A DNA stretch of 64,000 bases from positions 186,001 to 250,000 of the forward strand of contig CAWDLZ010000017.1 in the NCBI GenBank assembly GCA_963803265.1, in the 5' to 3' direction. The DNA is from CAIKMD01 sp963803265 (GTDB lineage: Bacteria > Pseudomonadota > Alphaproteobacteria > ATCC43930 > CGMCC-115725). The first letter of the stretch is position 1. The number at the start of each line of letters is the position of its first letter. Below the pieces are notes generated by a model. The model ran no database searches. It saw only the letters and a program-made list of their open reading frames with translations, and was not told the DNA's origin. Both the position numbers and the translations under genes were made by a program. This document shows positions 35,638 through 45,122 of this stretch, in pieces.

Positions 35638-36642
35638 ATGACGCGAAAGATACTTGCGCTGGCCGGCTTGCTCGGCGCGATTTTCATCGCGGCCGCGGCG
35701 CCGGCCTCGGCTCAGGAGCCGAAGCTTGTCTTCGCGCTGCCGGGTTTGCCGCCGATCTATCTCAACGTCATCGCCTACGTCGCCGAGAAGGAGGGCTTCT
35801 TCAAGCAATATGGCGCCGATGTCGAGCTGCGGCAGTTCGATACCGGCGCTGCCGGATCGCGCGCCGTGATCGCAGGCGACGCCGATCTGGCGCTGGTACC
35901 GACGGCGCTGATGATCACTCAGATCGCCAATGCGAATGTCGATGTCGTCGCGATCTGGGGCCTGCCCAACCCGGACTGGGCGATCGGCACTACCAACGCG
36001 GCCAAGGCCAGTTGCGCCGATCTCAAGGGGCAACAGATCGGCGTCGATACGCCCGGCGGCGCTCGCTCGCTTGCGCTCAAGGACATGCTTCCCGGCTGCG
36101 GCTTGTCGCTCGCGGATGTGCAGCAGGTCGGGCTCGGCTCCAATACCGCGGCGGCGATGGTGGCGGGGCAGCTCGCTTACGGCGTCCTGCATCTCGACGA
36201 CGCGCCCGAGATCGAAAGCCACGGCAAGAAAGTGACCATCGTTACCACCCTGGCCAAGACGGTTCCGACCAGCCATTACGACCTCTTGATGGTGCGCCGC
36301 GACCGGCTGGCGCAGAAGCGCGACGCCATGGTGCGTGTGCTGGCCGCTATCATTACGGCCGGTCGTTTCATGTCGGACCCGAAAAATGCCGATGCCGTCG
36401 CCGAGATCGGCACTGTCACCGGCCATAGCCTCGCGATCTCGAAAGCCGCCTTGCAGCTTTTTCTCGGCATCGGCTTCTGGGCGATCGATAATGACGGGCT
36501 CGACCAAAAGAAGCTCGACGCCGTCACGGCGGATCAGGTGAAGCTCGGCGGCATCCAGCCGGGGAAGACTCCTCCCGGCTACGACCGGCTGGTCGATCGC
36601 AGCGAGTGGCGTGACGCGGCCGCGCTGGTCGCGCAGCATTGA
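35638..36642 (+). CDS. ABC substrate-binding protein, NMT1/THI5-like
   Basis: 334 aa periplasmic protein with a clear signal peptide (ILALAGLLGAIFIAAAAPASAQ, cleavage after ASA). The fold starts with LVFALPGLPPIYLNVIAYVAEKEGFF, the NMT1/SsuA pattern, followed by ADLALVPTALMITQIANANVDVVAIWG and LKGQQIGVDTPGG. There are two Cys (in SCADLKG and PGCGLS) that may pair. ATG 35638 follows a strong GGGAGGGAAGG ribosome site; the longer frame from 35608 would place charged residues before the signal peptide. The ligand is unknown. Confidence 0.9.
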   Translation: MTRKILALAGLLGAIFIAAAAPASAQEPKLVFALPGLPPIYLNVIAYVAEKEGFFKQYGADVELRQFDTGAAGSRAVIAGDADLALVPTALMITQIANANVDVVAIWGLPNPDWAIGTTNAAKASCADLKGQQIGVDTPGGARSLALKDMLPGCGLSLADVQQVGLGSNTAAAMVAGQLAYGVLHLDDAPEIESHGKKVTIVTTLAKTVPTSHYDLLMVRRDRLAQKRDAMVRVLAAIITAGRFMSDPKNADAVAEIGTVTGHSLAISKAALQLFLGIGFWAIDNDGLDQKKLDAVTADQVKLGGIQPGKTPPGYDRLVDRSEWRDAAALVAQH

Positions 36643-36644
36643 GG

Positions 36645-37397
36645 ATGCGGCCCGACGCGTGGGCGCGGCACGCGCCCTTCGCCGTGAGCCTCGTCCTCGG
36701 CATGATGCTTTGGGAATATGTCGGGCGCCACACCAGCGCCGCGTTTCTCGTGCCCCTGTCCGAGACGCTCGCGCGCCTCGGACAATTGCTCGCGAGCGGC
36801 GAACTGGTGACCCAGGCATTGAGTTCGCTCGCCCTCTTCGTCACCGGCTTTGCCCTTGCCCTCGTCATCGGTGCGCCGGCTGGCCTGCTGCTCGCGCGCG
36901 TCCCCGCGCTGCGCCGCGCGCTCGACCTCTACATCATGATCCTCTATGCGACGCCGCTCGTCGCGCTCATTCCATTCATCCTATCGCTGATGGGTTTCGG
37001 ATTCGCGCCGAAGGTCCTCGTTGTGTTCCTCTTCGCCGTGTTCCCGATCCTCTACAACACGGTCGAGGGCGCGCGCAGCATCAAACCAGAGTTGATTGAG
37101 GTGGCGCTCTCTTTCCGCACCGGCGAATGGGCACTGTGGCGCGAGGTCATGGTGCCGTACACGCTGCCTTTCGCCATGACCGGCTTGCGCCAGGCAGTCG
37201 GGCGCGCCCTCGTCGGCATGATCGCGGCGGAGTTCTTTCTCAGCGCCACCGGCCTCGGCCAGCTCATCATGACCGCATCGCAGAATTTCGACACCGGCGG
37301 CCTCCTCGCCGCGATCCTGGTGATCGTCGCCCTCGGCCTCGGACTGATGCGGGCGGCCCGCGCGATCGAAAATCGCTTCGCGCGCTGGCGGGTGTGA
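36645..37397 (+). CDS. ABC transporter permease (first of pair)
   Basis: 250 aa BPD-type inner membrane permease with about six helices (SLVLGMMLWEYVG, LFVTGFALALVIGAPAGLLLA, LYIMILYATPLVALIPFILS, and so on). The EAA loop, which contacts the ATPase, is EVALSFRTGEWALWREVMVP near residue 148. The start is taken at ATG 36645, 2 bp after the binding-protein stop; a TTG at 36639 overlapping that stop is possible. Forms a heterodimer with the next permease. Confidence 0.9.
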   Translation: MRPDAWARHAPFAVSLVLGMMLWEYVGRHTSAAFLVPLSETLARLGQLLASGELVTQALSSLALFVTGFALALVIGAPAGLLLARVPALRRALDLYIMILYATPLVALIPFILSLMGFGFAPKVLVVFLFAVFPILYNTVEGARSIKPELIEVALSFRTGEWALWREVMVPYTLPFAMTGLRQAVGRALVGMIAAEFFLSATGLGQLIMTASQNFDTGGLLAAILVIVALGLGLMRAARAIENRFARWRV

Positions 37398-37401
37398 GCC
37401 C

Positions 37402-38184
37402 GTGACCGACGCCGCTTTGGGATCGATGAAGCAGACCGCCCTGGCGCGGCTTTACGCGGGGGCCGCGATCCTTGTCGTCTGGGAGCTGGTGGTGCGCGGC
37501 TTCGCGCCCGATTATGTCGCGACGCCCTTGGGAATCCTCGCGGCGTTGCCCCGCGTCGCCGCCGATCGCGCTTTCCTAGCGGCCGCGGCCGAGACTCTCG
37601 GCGCCGTGGCCGAAGGGCTTGCCCTCGCCCTCGTGCTCGGCACCGCGCTGGGCCTTCTGATCGGGCGCAGCTTCGTTGCCGACCGCGCGCTGCGGCATTA
37701 CGTCGATGCCTGTTACACCGTGCCGATGATCGTCGTCCTGCCGCTGGTGTCGCTGTGGTTCGGCTATAGCGGCGCGGCGCGACTCGCGACCGTGGTGTTC
37801 GCGGCCCTGTTCTCGATCGCCGTGAACGTCGCCGACGGCGCGCGCGCCGTTCCGCAGGAATATCTCGAAGTCGCGCGCTCGTTCCGCTCGAGCTCGTGGC
37901 GCGCCCTGATCGAGATCGTACTTCCGGCAGCGACGCCCTATTTTCTCGCCGGGCTGAGACTCGCCCTAGGCCGCGCGCTCATCGCCGCGGTGGTGGCCGA
38001 GCTCTTCACCGCGATCCCCGGCCTCGGCTATTTCATCCTGTTCAATTCCCGCACCTTTCGGCACGACCAAGCCTTTGTCGCGGTGCTGGTCCTGGCCGCG
38101 TTCGGCGCCGGCGGCGACGCTCTGCTCGCCCGGGCGACCAGGGCATGCCTGCCCTGGTATCGCCGCGACGAGGCTCGGGAATAG
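37402..38184 (+). CDS. ABC transporter permease (second of pair)
   Basis: 260 aa, GTG start 4 bp after the previous stop. About six helices; the EAA loop is EVARSFRSSSWRALIEIVLPAATP near residue 155, followed by LGRALIAAVVAELFTAIPGLGYFI. This is the SsuC/TauC type. It resembles the preceding permease but is clearly a separate paralogue, as usual in heterodimeric importers. The operon ends here; the next gene is convergent (16 bp between stops). Confidence 0.9.
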   Translation: MTDAALGSMKQTALARLYAGAAILVVWELVVRGFAPDYVATPLGILAALPRVAADRAFLAAAAETLGAVAEGLALALVLGTALGLLIGRSFVADRALRHYVDACYTVPMIVVLPLVSLWFGYSGAARLATVVFAALFSIAVNVADGARAVPQEYLEVARSFRSSSWRALIEIVLPAATPYFLAGLRLALGRALIAAVVAELFTAIPGLGYFILFNSRTFRHDQAFVAVLVLAAFGAGGDALLARATRACLPWYRRDEARE

Positions 38185-38199
38185 CGCGGCCCGTTCGGC

Positions 38200-39531
38200 T
38201 CACCTCGTCGCCACGGGCGGGGGCGCCTTGCCGGTATAGCGCAACACGAAGGTGCCCCATTTATCGTCGTTCATATAGATGTTCCCGCGCGTGTCGATCG
38301 CAACTTCCTCGCTCCAATCGACTGAGGAGGCATGGGCGCCCGACTGCGCCGGCAGGTTCGGGCGTTCGGGCGGGATGAAATAGCCGACCTCGGTCGGCTG
38401 GCGCGCGTCGCTGATGTCGAACACCCTCAGGCCGGCATTGAACCAGGCGATAGACATAAGGTTGCCCGGCTGCTGGACGGCCGAGTTGTGGATTTCCTGG
38501 TTCGTGTTGTGCGGGCCGAAACGGCCGCCCTTGTCGCAGAAATCCTTATAGGGCGCATTCTTTGGCGGCCGTGGCGTTGGAAAGATCGAGATGAGTCGCG
38601 GCTTCGCCGGGTCAGAATTATCGATGAAGCCGGCGAAGTTCATGCCATCATCCGCACAACGCTCCTTCATCGCTTCCGAACTGACGTAAAGCAGCTTGCG
38701 GTCCCACAGCGGCAGAACCGTGTGCACCGACTGGAGCCCGACGCTCGCGAAAGGCGGCGTCATTCGCAACGAGCCGATCAATTTCGGCTGCGTCGGGTCG
38801 GTGATGTCGAGATTGACCACGTCCGGCGTATAGCCGGTGCTGATCATCTTGCCGTCCGGGCTGACATTGGCCGGCCCATGAAAGCCGGCCGGCCCAGTGG
38901 CCGGCGGCTCGCCGTCCTTCTGGCCCGGCTGCCACCACTTGCCGGCCTCCTTCGGATGCGCGGGATCGCTGACATCGAGAATCACGAGGATTCTGTCCTT
39001 GAAGCCGGGATAGGAGGTCGAGAGATAGGCGTATTTGCCGCCGGGATAGGAATTCCTGTGCGCGCCAGTCTCGCCCTGGCCCCATTGCGAGATTTGCTTG
39101 GGGTTCTCGGGATCGCTGATATCCCAGATCAGGATATCCGGCCCGGGAGCGGGGCTGCGCCGATCGAGCGAGGTGATCATCAGATTGTTGTCGATCGTCA
39201 CCTGCGCCGTGATCCAGTCCTTGGGGCCGTCGAACGGGATGAACTTCACATAGCGCGGATTGGCCGGATCGGTGACGTCGAGGATGCTCCAGCCCTGATT
39301 GAAGGAATGGCCCATGTAGAGATACCAGCGGCCGTTGGCGGCGCGGTTCAAGGCCATCTTGAACGCGCCAAAGCGGCCGCCGAGGGCCGAAAAGCCGACG
39401 GGCGCGACGTGCTCGGCCTGCCAGCCCTTGGGAAAGGGATCGGCGAAAGCCGCGGCCGAGAGCATGAGCGCCGCGGCCGAGGCGGCAAGAATTGCGAAGG
39501 TTTTTCCCATCCCCGACATGGCCAAGCGCAT
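38200..39531 (-). CDS. Secreted LVIVD-repeat beta-propeller protein
   Basis: 443 aa with a signal peptide (FAILAASAAALMLSAAAFA). The body consists of LVIVD-type blades, each with a V-x-D-(I/V)-(S/T)-D-P-x-x-P core: WSILDVTDPANPRYVK, ILIWDISDPENPKQIS, LVILDVSDPAHPKEAG, VVNLDITDPTQPKLIG and LRVFDISDARQPTEVG. Likely a periplasmic or surface propeller of unknown binding partner. ATG 39531 has a GGGGGGA ribosome site seven bases upstream. It starts 88 bp from the divergent M24 gene. The enzymatic role, if any, is not known. Confidence 0.85.
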   Translation of the reverse strand: MRLAMSGMGKTFAILAASAAALMLSAAAFADPFPKGWQAEHVAPVGFSALGGRFGAFKMALNRAANGRWYLYMGHSFNQGWSILDVTDPANPRYVKFIPFDGPKDWITAQVTIDNNLMITSLDRRSPAPGPDILIWDISDPENPKQISQWGQGETGAHRNSYPGGKYAYLSTSYPGFKDRILVILDVSDPAHPKEAGKWWQPGQKDGEPPATGPAGFHGPANVSPDGKMISTGYTPDVVNLDITDPTQPKLIGSLRMTPPFASVGLQSVHTVLPLWDRKLLYVSSEAMKERCADDGMNFAGFIDNSDPAKPRLISIFPTPRPPKNAPYKDFCDKGGRFGPHNTNQEIHNSAVQQPGNLMSIAWFNAGLRVFDISDARQPTEVGYFIPPERPNLPAQSGAHASSVDWSEEVAIDTRGNIYMNDDKWGTFVLRYTGKAPPPVATR

Positions 39532-39618
39532 CGCGTCCCCCCGGTTGAAACCCTTGCTTCTGCCGGCGAGGTTGACATCTTCGGCGCCGGCCCGCAACGT
39601 CGCGTTATGGAGGATTAC

Positions 39619-40923
39619 ATGCCGAACCGGAAGCCGATCGAGCCCAAAATCGTCGCTCCGGACGATATCGATCCGCGCCACGACTGGGCGCGGCCGATCC
39701 TGGCGCTGGGCCCCACTGCGGTCGATTTCGAGGAGCGCATCGATTTTCGCCGCCTCCACCGCTATCGCCTCGGCCGCACGCGCCAGGCGCTGGCCAAATC
39801 CGAGCTCGGCTCGCTCCTCGTCTTCGACCAGTACAACATCCGCTACATCACCTCGACGGTGATCGGCAATTGGGCGCGCGACAAGTTCACGCGCTATTGC
39901 CTCCTCGCCGGCGACGCCGAGCCGCATCTGTGGGATTTCGGCTCGGCGGCCAAGCACCACCGGCTCTACGCGCCCTGGCTGCCGCCGCACAATTGCCATG
40001 CCGGGATGCTCGGCCTGCGCGGCGCCGTTCACCCGAGGATCGGCCTCATGCGCGAGGCCGCGCTCGAGTTGAAGTCGATCTTGAAGGAGCACGGCGTCGC
40101 CGACCAGCCCTTGGGCGTCGACGTGGCCGAGCCCGGGATGATCTTCGAATTGCAGGCGGCCGGCATCGAGGTGCGCGACGGGCAGCAGGTCATGCTCGAC
40201 GCGCGCGAAGAGAAAAGCGCCGACGAGATCTCGCTTCTCAACATGTCGGCGGGCCTCGTCGATGGCTGCTATCAAACCATCGCCGAGAATCTGAAGCCGG
40301 GGATTCGCGAGAACGAAATTGTCGCTCTCGCCAACAAGCGGCTTTACGAGCTCGGCTCCGACGATGTCGAGGCGATCAACGCCATCTCGGGCGAGCGCTG
40401 CTCGCCCCATCCGCACAATTTCACCGACCGCCTGATCCGGCCGGGCGATCAGGCCTTCTTCGACATCATCCAATCCTATAACGGCTATCGCACCTGCTAT
40501 TACCGCACCTTCAACGTCGGCCGCGCCACCAATTCGCAGAAAGACGCCTATCGGCGCGCGCGCGAATGGATCGACGCGGCGATCGCGCTCGTCAAGCCCG
40601 GTGTCTCGACCGACAAGATCGCGGCATGCTGGCCCAAGGCCGAGGAAATCGGCTTCACCAGCGAGATGGAGGCCTTCGGGCTCCTGTTCGGGCATGGGCT
40701 CGGGCTCGGCCTGCACGAGCGGCCGATCATCTCGCGGCTCACTTCCTTCGAGGATCCGATGGAAATCAAGGCCGGCATGGTGTTCGCGCTCGAAACCTAT
40801 TGCCCGGCGAGCGACGGGTTCTCGGCCGCGCGCATCGAGGAAGAGGTGGTCTGCACGCCCACGGGCGCCAAGGTGATCACGCTCTACCCGGCCGAGGAAT
40901 TGCCGATCGCCAATCGGTATTGA
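39619..40923 (+). CDS. M24/creatinase-fold protein (Xaa-Pro peptidase-like)
   Basis: 434 aa, with a creatinase-type N-terminal domain (SLLVFDQYNIRYITST near residue 75) and a pita-bread C-terminal domain. Of the five usual metal ligands, Asp is seen in AFFDIIQ, His in FGHGLGLGLHE, Glu in FALETYCP and Glu in ARIEEEVV. The second Asp of the G-Y-x-x-D-x-x-R-T-F motif is Cys (GYRTCYYRTF), so classical dimetal peptidase activity is doubtful. Relatives include Xaa-Pro peptidases, creatinase and the DMSP lyase DddP. ATG 39619 is preferred to 39607 because GGAGG (39609-39613) is well placed for it. Confidence 0.82.
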   Translation: MPNRKPIEPKIVAPDDIDPRHDWARPILALGPTAVDFEERIDFRRLHRYRLGRTRQALAKSELGSLLVFDQYNIRYITSTVIGNWARDKFTRYCLLAGDAEPHLWDFGSAAKHHRLYAPWLPPHNCHAGMLGLRGAVHPRIGLMREAALELKSILKEHGVADQPLGVDVAEPGMIFELQAAGIEVRDGQQVMLDAREEKSADEISLLNMSAGLVDGCYQTIAENLKPGIRENEIVALANKRLYELGSDDVEAINAISGERCSPHPHNFTDRLIRPGDQAFFDIIQSYNGYRTCYYRTFNVGRATNSQKDAYRRAREWIDAAIALVKPGVSTDKIAACWPKAEEIGFTSEMEAFGLLFGHGLGLGLHERPIISRLTSFEDPMEIKAGMVFALETYCPASDGFSAARIEEEVVCTPTGAKVITLYPAEELPIANRY

Positions 40924-40979
40924 GGGAAGCGCGGAGCAGGACTGCCCTGAGTTAGGGCCGCGGTGATGAGACGATCGAT

Positions 40980-41333
40980 CTATATCGGCGCGGCCAGCTC
41001 GACTTCCGACATGGCGAGAAGCGCATCGAGGCTCTGCGTCGCCGTTTGCCACACAAATCTTTCGGCGATGTTGTCGTAATCGTGCCGATAAAAATTCCCC
41101 GCCGCCATGATCGCACGCCAGGGCAACTGAGGGTGACGAGTTCGAATGGACTCGTCGAGACGACGGCTTGCTTCGGAAATGATTTCGAGGCAGCGCGTCA
41201 CCGCATAAAAAGTCCGCTGATCTGCCGCGAAGGTTTCGAAAGTGAAACCCGCAACGAAATCCCTCGCGCGAAGGATATTGTCGCGAATATCGAGAAGCGC
41301 CTGACGCGATTGGTCAGAAGGCATAAACGGCAT
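40980..41333 (-). CDS. hepT: HepT-like RNase toxin (DUF86)
   Basis: 117 aa all-helical HEPN protein. In the MntA-HepT family the RX4-6HXY motif cuts RNA, and the antitoxin AMPylates the Tyr. Here the H-x-Y is present (FYRHDYDNI), but the motif's Arg position reads Gly-Asn (AAGNFYRHDY); the nearest Arg is directly before the His. This variant recurs in part of the family, as far as I recall, so it is not clearly inactivating. The gene follows mntA with a 20 bp overlap if ATG 41333 is used (ATG 41324 is an alternative). It is the downstream partner of the pair. Confidence 0.82.
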   Translation of the reverse strand: MPFMPSDQSRQALLDIRDNILRARDFVAGFTFETFAADQRTFYAVTRCLEIISEASRRLDESIRTRHPQLPWRAIMAAGNFYRHDYDNIAERFVWQTATQSLDALLAMSEVELAAPI

Positions 41334-41610
41334 CGCGCTCGGCCGCTGGCCGCACGAGCGGTTTCAGCCGGTCGTGATTGGCCACGTCAACCCGAACCGG
41401 AAAAAGGTCTTCGAGATATTGGACGATGCCGACGTACTCGAACACGCCGACCGGGATCGTTGGCTCGATCTCGATCATCAAGTCGATATCGCTATCCTCG
41501 CGCGCCGCGCCGCGCGCGATCGAGCCGAAGAGGGCGACGCGCTTCACGCCCCGTCTGCGAAGTTCGTCCTCATGCTCCTTGAGCCGCGCGATGATGGAAG
41601 TGCGATCCAT
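41314..41610 (-). CDS. mntA: MntA-like nucleotidyltransferase antitoxin
   Basis: 98 aa minimal nucleotidyltransferase. The catalytic GSX10DXD motif is complete: GSIARGAAREDSDIDLMIE near residues 30-48. In studied pairs MntA transfers AMP groups to the HepT Tyr and thereby silences it. The C-terminus LEDLFPVRVDVANHDRLKP is typical. ATG 41610 gives MDRTSIIARLKEH. Located directly upstream of, and overlapping, hepT, the usual order. The upstream 437 bp hold no gene. Confidence 0.85.
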   Translation of the reverse strand: MDRTSIIARLKEHEDELRRRGVKRVALFGSIARGAAREDSDIDLMIEIEPTIPVGVFEYVGIVQYLEDLFPVRVDVANHDRLKPLVRPAAERDAVYAF

Positions 41611-42048
41611 GACGGGAAATCTATCGCGAAACCGGCCCGCCCGTCTATTCCAGAGCGGTATCGGGTCAAGTCGAATCAGCCCTCCTCGTCCGCGCGCTGC
41701 GCTTGCGCCCTCTTCCCAATGGGAAAAGAGGACAGGGAGACGAGGGAACGCGTCGAACCAGAGACGATCGCGCTCTAGCAGCCTATATCGCTCGCCTCGA
41801 TTCAGCGCAGCCGTCACATAGCTGATAGCCGCCATTTGCCGGCTTCCACTCACGCTTGGGAATATTCCGTCTGGTCAAGCGGCGCACCATGAGCGCCGAG
41901 GGCAAAGAATACGCCCGCAGCAGAAGGCAGCGACAACGGAAACCTCTCCAGGCTTTCGCGACCTTCGGCGCAATCTCACCTGTTCCGCGGACATCGGGCG
42001 TGCCGGTCCGGCAACCTTTCACCGCCAATGGGAAGAGACGACACCGGT
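41611..42048. other. Gene-free stretch with palindromic segment
   Basis: About 440 bp between mntA and the autotransporter. No open frame here has a coding look. It has an imperfect palindrome at 41709-41731 (CCTCTTCCCA/TGGGAAAAGAGG), and CCAATGGGAA plus GAG recurs at about 42025-42037 (CCAATGGGAAGAG), suggesting a small dispersed repeat. The mntA-hepT promoter should lie near 41620-41700. Confidence 0.4.
41709..41731. repeat. Imperfect palindrome
   Basis: CCTCTTCCCA followed after one base by TGGGAAAAGAGG; arms pair except for two extra A's. A related CCAATGGGAAGAG is found near 42025. It has no T-run, so is not an obvious terminator. Low information. Confidence 0.35.
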
Positions 42049-43815
42049 TCAGAATGCGACGCGTAGTCCCGCCGTGCCGCCCTCTATCGATTCCCCGCTC
42101 GCCAGCGTGCCATCGTAGCGCAGGAACAGGTCGACCGACTGAAGCACCGTCAGGCTCGCACCCACCCCGATTACCGCCGCGTCGCGGGGCACGCTCGTCC
42201 CATCGACCGTGAATGCCGCGCCCGGCAGCCCGACGAAACCAGCCGCGATGCTGCGCGAGACACCGGCGAACTCATGAGCCCAACCAGCACGTAGTGTCAG
42301 CTGCAGCGGAACCGACAGGCCAACCGGCAACTCATGCGCCAGCTCCGCACCGAGCACGCCGCGTGCAGAAGAGGCGGTTTGTCCTTGCACTTGCAAATCG
42401 ATCGCCCCGGCACCGCTCTCGGTGAAGCTGTTCTGGAAGACGGCGATGCCTTGCATCGCGACGAACGGCGTCACCGCCATGTGCCCGCGCAGGGCGATCC
42501 GATAGCCGGTCTCGACGCTAGAGAGGAACTCATCGGCGTTCGGGCTGCCGCTCGTCCCACGCGCGACACCCGGGAAGACGATGCTGCGGTCGAGCGTGCC
42601 GAAGCCATAGCCATCGCCCAACACACCCTCGACATACCAGTTGCCCGTCGTATAGCTCGCATACGATGCCACCGAGAACGTATCGATGTTGCCGCTGCCG
42701 GAGAGACCGTTGGTGCCGTAGCCGCTGCGAGCGTAGGCCACCGCGACGCCTGCCAAGAGGCTCGGGTTGAAGCGATGCTCCATCCCGCCGGCAATTCCAC
42801 CCATTGCGTAGCTAAGGCCGTGCGTATCGCCGCTGCCGTCGATCCCGCCGCCTCCGCCGAAGCCGCTCAGCCACTGCCGCACCGGCGGATCGTTTGTCGC
42901 TGAAGCGCTGCGGTCGAGCCGCATTTGGCCATGCACCGCACCCAGGAACATGCGCGCGCCCTCGATCTCCACCGTTGGCGTGTCGGCATAGGCTTCGCCG
43001 TCCAATTGCACGAGTGCGGATTGCAGCGGGGCCGGATCGCCAATGTTGATCAGGTCGAGACTGTCGTAGATGCTATCCATGTCGGTGAACAACGCGGGCA
43101 GCGTTGCGGTATCGAGTGCTGTGGCCACCGCGAAGGGGTTGCCGCCGCCGGCACGCAGCCGGTAGGATAGAGCCGACGCACCGATAGGCTGTTGATTGAC
43201 GAAGTCGCCAGCGGGAACGAATTGCGAATTTGCGCAACCCGGATTTGCCGACACGCCAATAAAGCTCTCTTAAATCACGCCGCCGTGGCCCCACGGACCC
43301 GGTGTCGGGATACCAAGCGCCGGGTTGGCTGCGAAATTTCCCAGGATCGGCGCCGCTTGACCGACGATCATACAGGTGCCAGCCGGGACCTCCACGATGG
43401 TCAGCGAGTCAGGTAGATAAGGCAACGCCAATACGTCGCGGATCTGCGCCGCATCGAGCCCGCGTATGGCGTTCGACCCGGCGATAAAGCCGCCGGCTGG
43501 ATCGGTCACGCCTTGCGTATAGACCCGCACATATTGCGTCGGCGCGGTCGTGCGAACAACCAGCGCGGGGGTGGAGGGCGTGAAGGAATCTGTTGGCGGC
43601 TGCAGGTTGAGGTAGGCGTTGGCATCGGCACCAGTGGAGATCGACGGCACGGTTGTGCCGTCTCGGCGGAAGATCGGCCCGGTGATAATGTCGCCAGGCG
43701 GGAGCGGTAAGCCGCTCGACGCCGTCTGTGCCTGCGCCAGATCGGAGAAGCCGATCGCTGCCAGCACGACGAAGCCACCCAGCGTCAGATGTCTACGCCT
43801 GCGACATGCGAGCAT
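42049..43815 (-). pseudogene. Autotransporter outer-membrane protein, split by an in-frame stop
   Basis: One frame of 589 codons from ATG 43815, broken by TAA at 43270-43272. The first part has a signal peptide (LTLGGFVVLAAIGFSDLAQAQ) and a short passenger domain, ending GHGGVI. After the stop the same frame continues ESFIGVSANPGCANSQF and runs into a typical autotransporter beta-barrel (about residues 300-588), ending GGTAGLRVAF with a terminal Phe as barrel proteins require. CAA to TAA would be a single transition. Passenger features: AGTCMIVG and NPGCANSQF carry the only evident Cys. Could be a real nonsense mutation or an error; a GTG at 43254 would give a barrel lacking a signal peptide, which is unlikely to be exported. 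Confidence 0.8.
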
Positions 43816-43875
43816 TTGCGCCTGTCCTCGACTTGCTGCGGTGCGACGATGGCCAAAATGGCCCGCCCACCCATT

Positions 43876-45079
43876 CTACACGCTCAAGAATCCCCGCGGC
43901 GCGGAATGCAGCCGCTCGATCCCGCTCTCGGTGATGAGGCACGCATTCGCCGGTTTGCACGCCGGCCTTGCCGTCGCGCGTCGTCACATTGGGCTGGATC
44001 ACCACCATCATGCCGGAAGCGAAGGTCAGGTCGGGCAGCTTGCCAGAAGGTCGGCTTTTCGAGCCGATGATCGGCGGCAGATAGCCGCCGCCATAGCCAT
44101 GCACAACGTCGTCGTCGGTGGTGAAGCCGGCATCCTCGATCATCGCCGTCGCCGCGACCACCTGCTCGGGCCGCGCGCCCGCGCGCAGCACCGACGCGAT
44201 CGCATCGAACGCGGCTTCCGCCGTGCGGTGAAGATCGCGATAAAGCGGCGTCGGCTCGGCAGCGACGGTAAAGCTGCGCAGCACCTGGCCGGAATAGTCC
44301 CAGAAGGCGGCGCTGATCTCGGCGAAAACCACGTCGCCCCGCGCGATCCGCCGCGTCGAAGGGAATTGCGCCGGCACGGCAAGCTCGGGAGCGGCCATCG
44401 CGGTCGTGCCGATGAAATGGATGACGTTGGTGCCGCCATAGCCGAGATAAGCGGCCTCGACGGCGGCGCCCAATTCGCGCTCGCTCGCGCCCGGGCGGAT
44501 CGCCGCGCCGAGCGCCGTCATACCGAGATCGGAGAGCGTCGCGCCGATGCGATACCACTCGATCTCCTCGGCCGACTTGACGAGACGTCGCTTCATGTAG
44601 GCCGCGTTCAGATCGGCGGCGCGCCCATACCGCTCGGTCAGTTGCGCGTGGAGGCGATAGCCGAGCGGCCCGAGAAAGCCGACGCGGTCGCGCTTGGCGC
44701 CGCGCCTGGCCAATTCCTCGAGCGCCGCGCCGATGCCGAATTCGCCGGCCCATGACACCTCGGCGTCGCAGGCGATGTTGCGCGCCAACGCGACATGATT
44801 GTGATACTGCACGAACAGCCGGTCGCGCGCGCTCCCTGAGATCACGCAAGCGGCCTCGGCGGTGATCGGCCAATGGGTCAAATATTGGATGGCGTTGCCG
44901 GCGCGGTTGACGCCGTAAACCAGCAGATGATCGACCCCAGCTTCCGCCATGATCGCCGCCACCATGGCGCGCCGCCGCTCCATCTCGGCGGGCGAGAAAC
45001 GCGGATAGGTCTGCTCCATAATCGCGCGGAGCCGCGCCGGCAGCTCGGGCGGATAAAGGGGTTGAAGGGTCATGGCCAT
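43876..45079 (-). CDS. M24/creatinase-fold protein, metal ligands lost (frameshift near 43938)
   Basis: 400 aa after correction. N-terminal creatinase domain (VDHLLVYGVNRAGNAIQYLT) and pita-bread domain. The frame breaks near the end: GVQTGECV continues as LITESGIERLHSAPRGF and stops at 43876 if one C is removed from GTGCCTCATC. Four of the five metal positions differ from peptidases: Glu for the first Asp (FAEISAAFWDYSG), Gln for the second (GQVLRSF), and Gln in place of Glu (VIQPN), with only a His (VHGYGGGY) and a last Glu kept. Like creatinase, it is probably a metal-independent hydrolase. Divergent from the dehydrogenase gene (43 bp). Confidence 0.8.
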
Positions 45080-45122
45080 CTCGCTAGAGCCTTTTCCGGC
45101 GCGTCGCCGAGGGAGGGCCAGC

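Noticed and set aside
38200..41052. 950-codon minus-strand open frame opposite the M24 gene
   Set aside because: Only the last ~443 codons, beginning with a signal peptide at 39531, are the LVIVD protein; upstream is antisense to the M24 gene.
41783..42028. 81-codon minus-strand frame between mntA and the autotransporter
   Set aside because: Arg/Cys-rich shadow-like composition, no ribosome site, no family.
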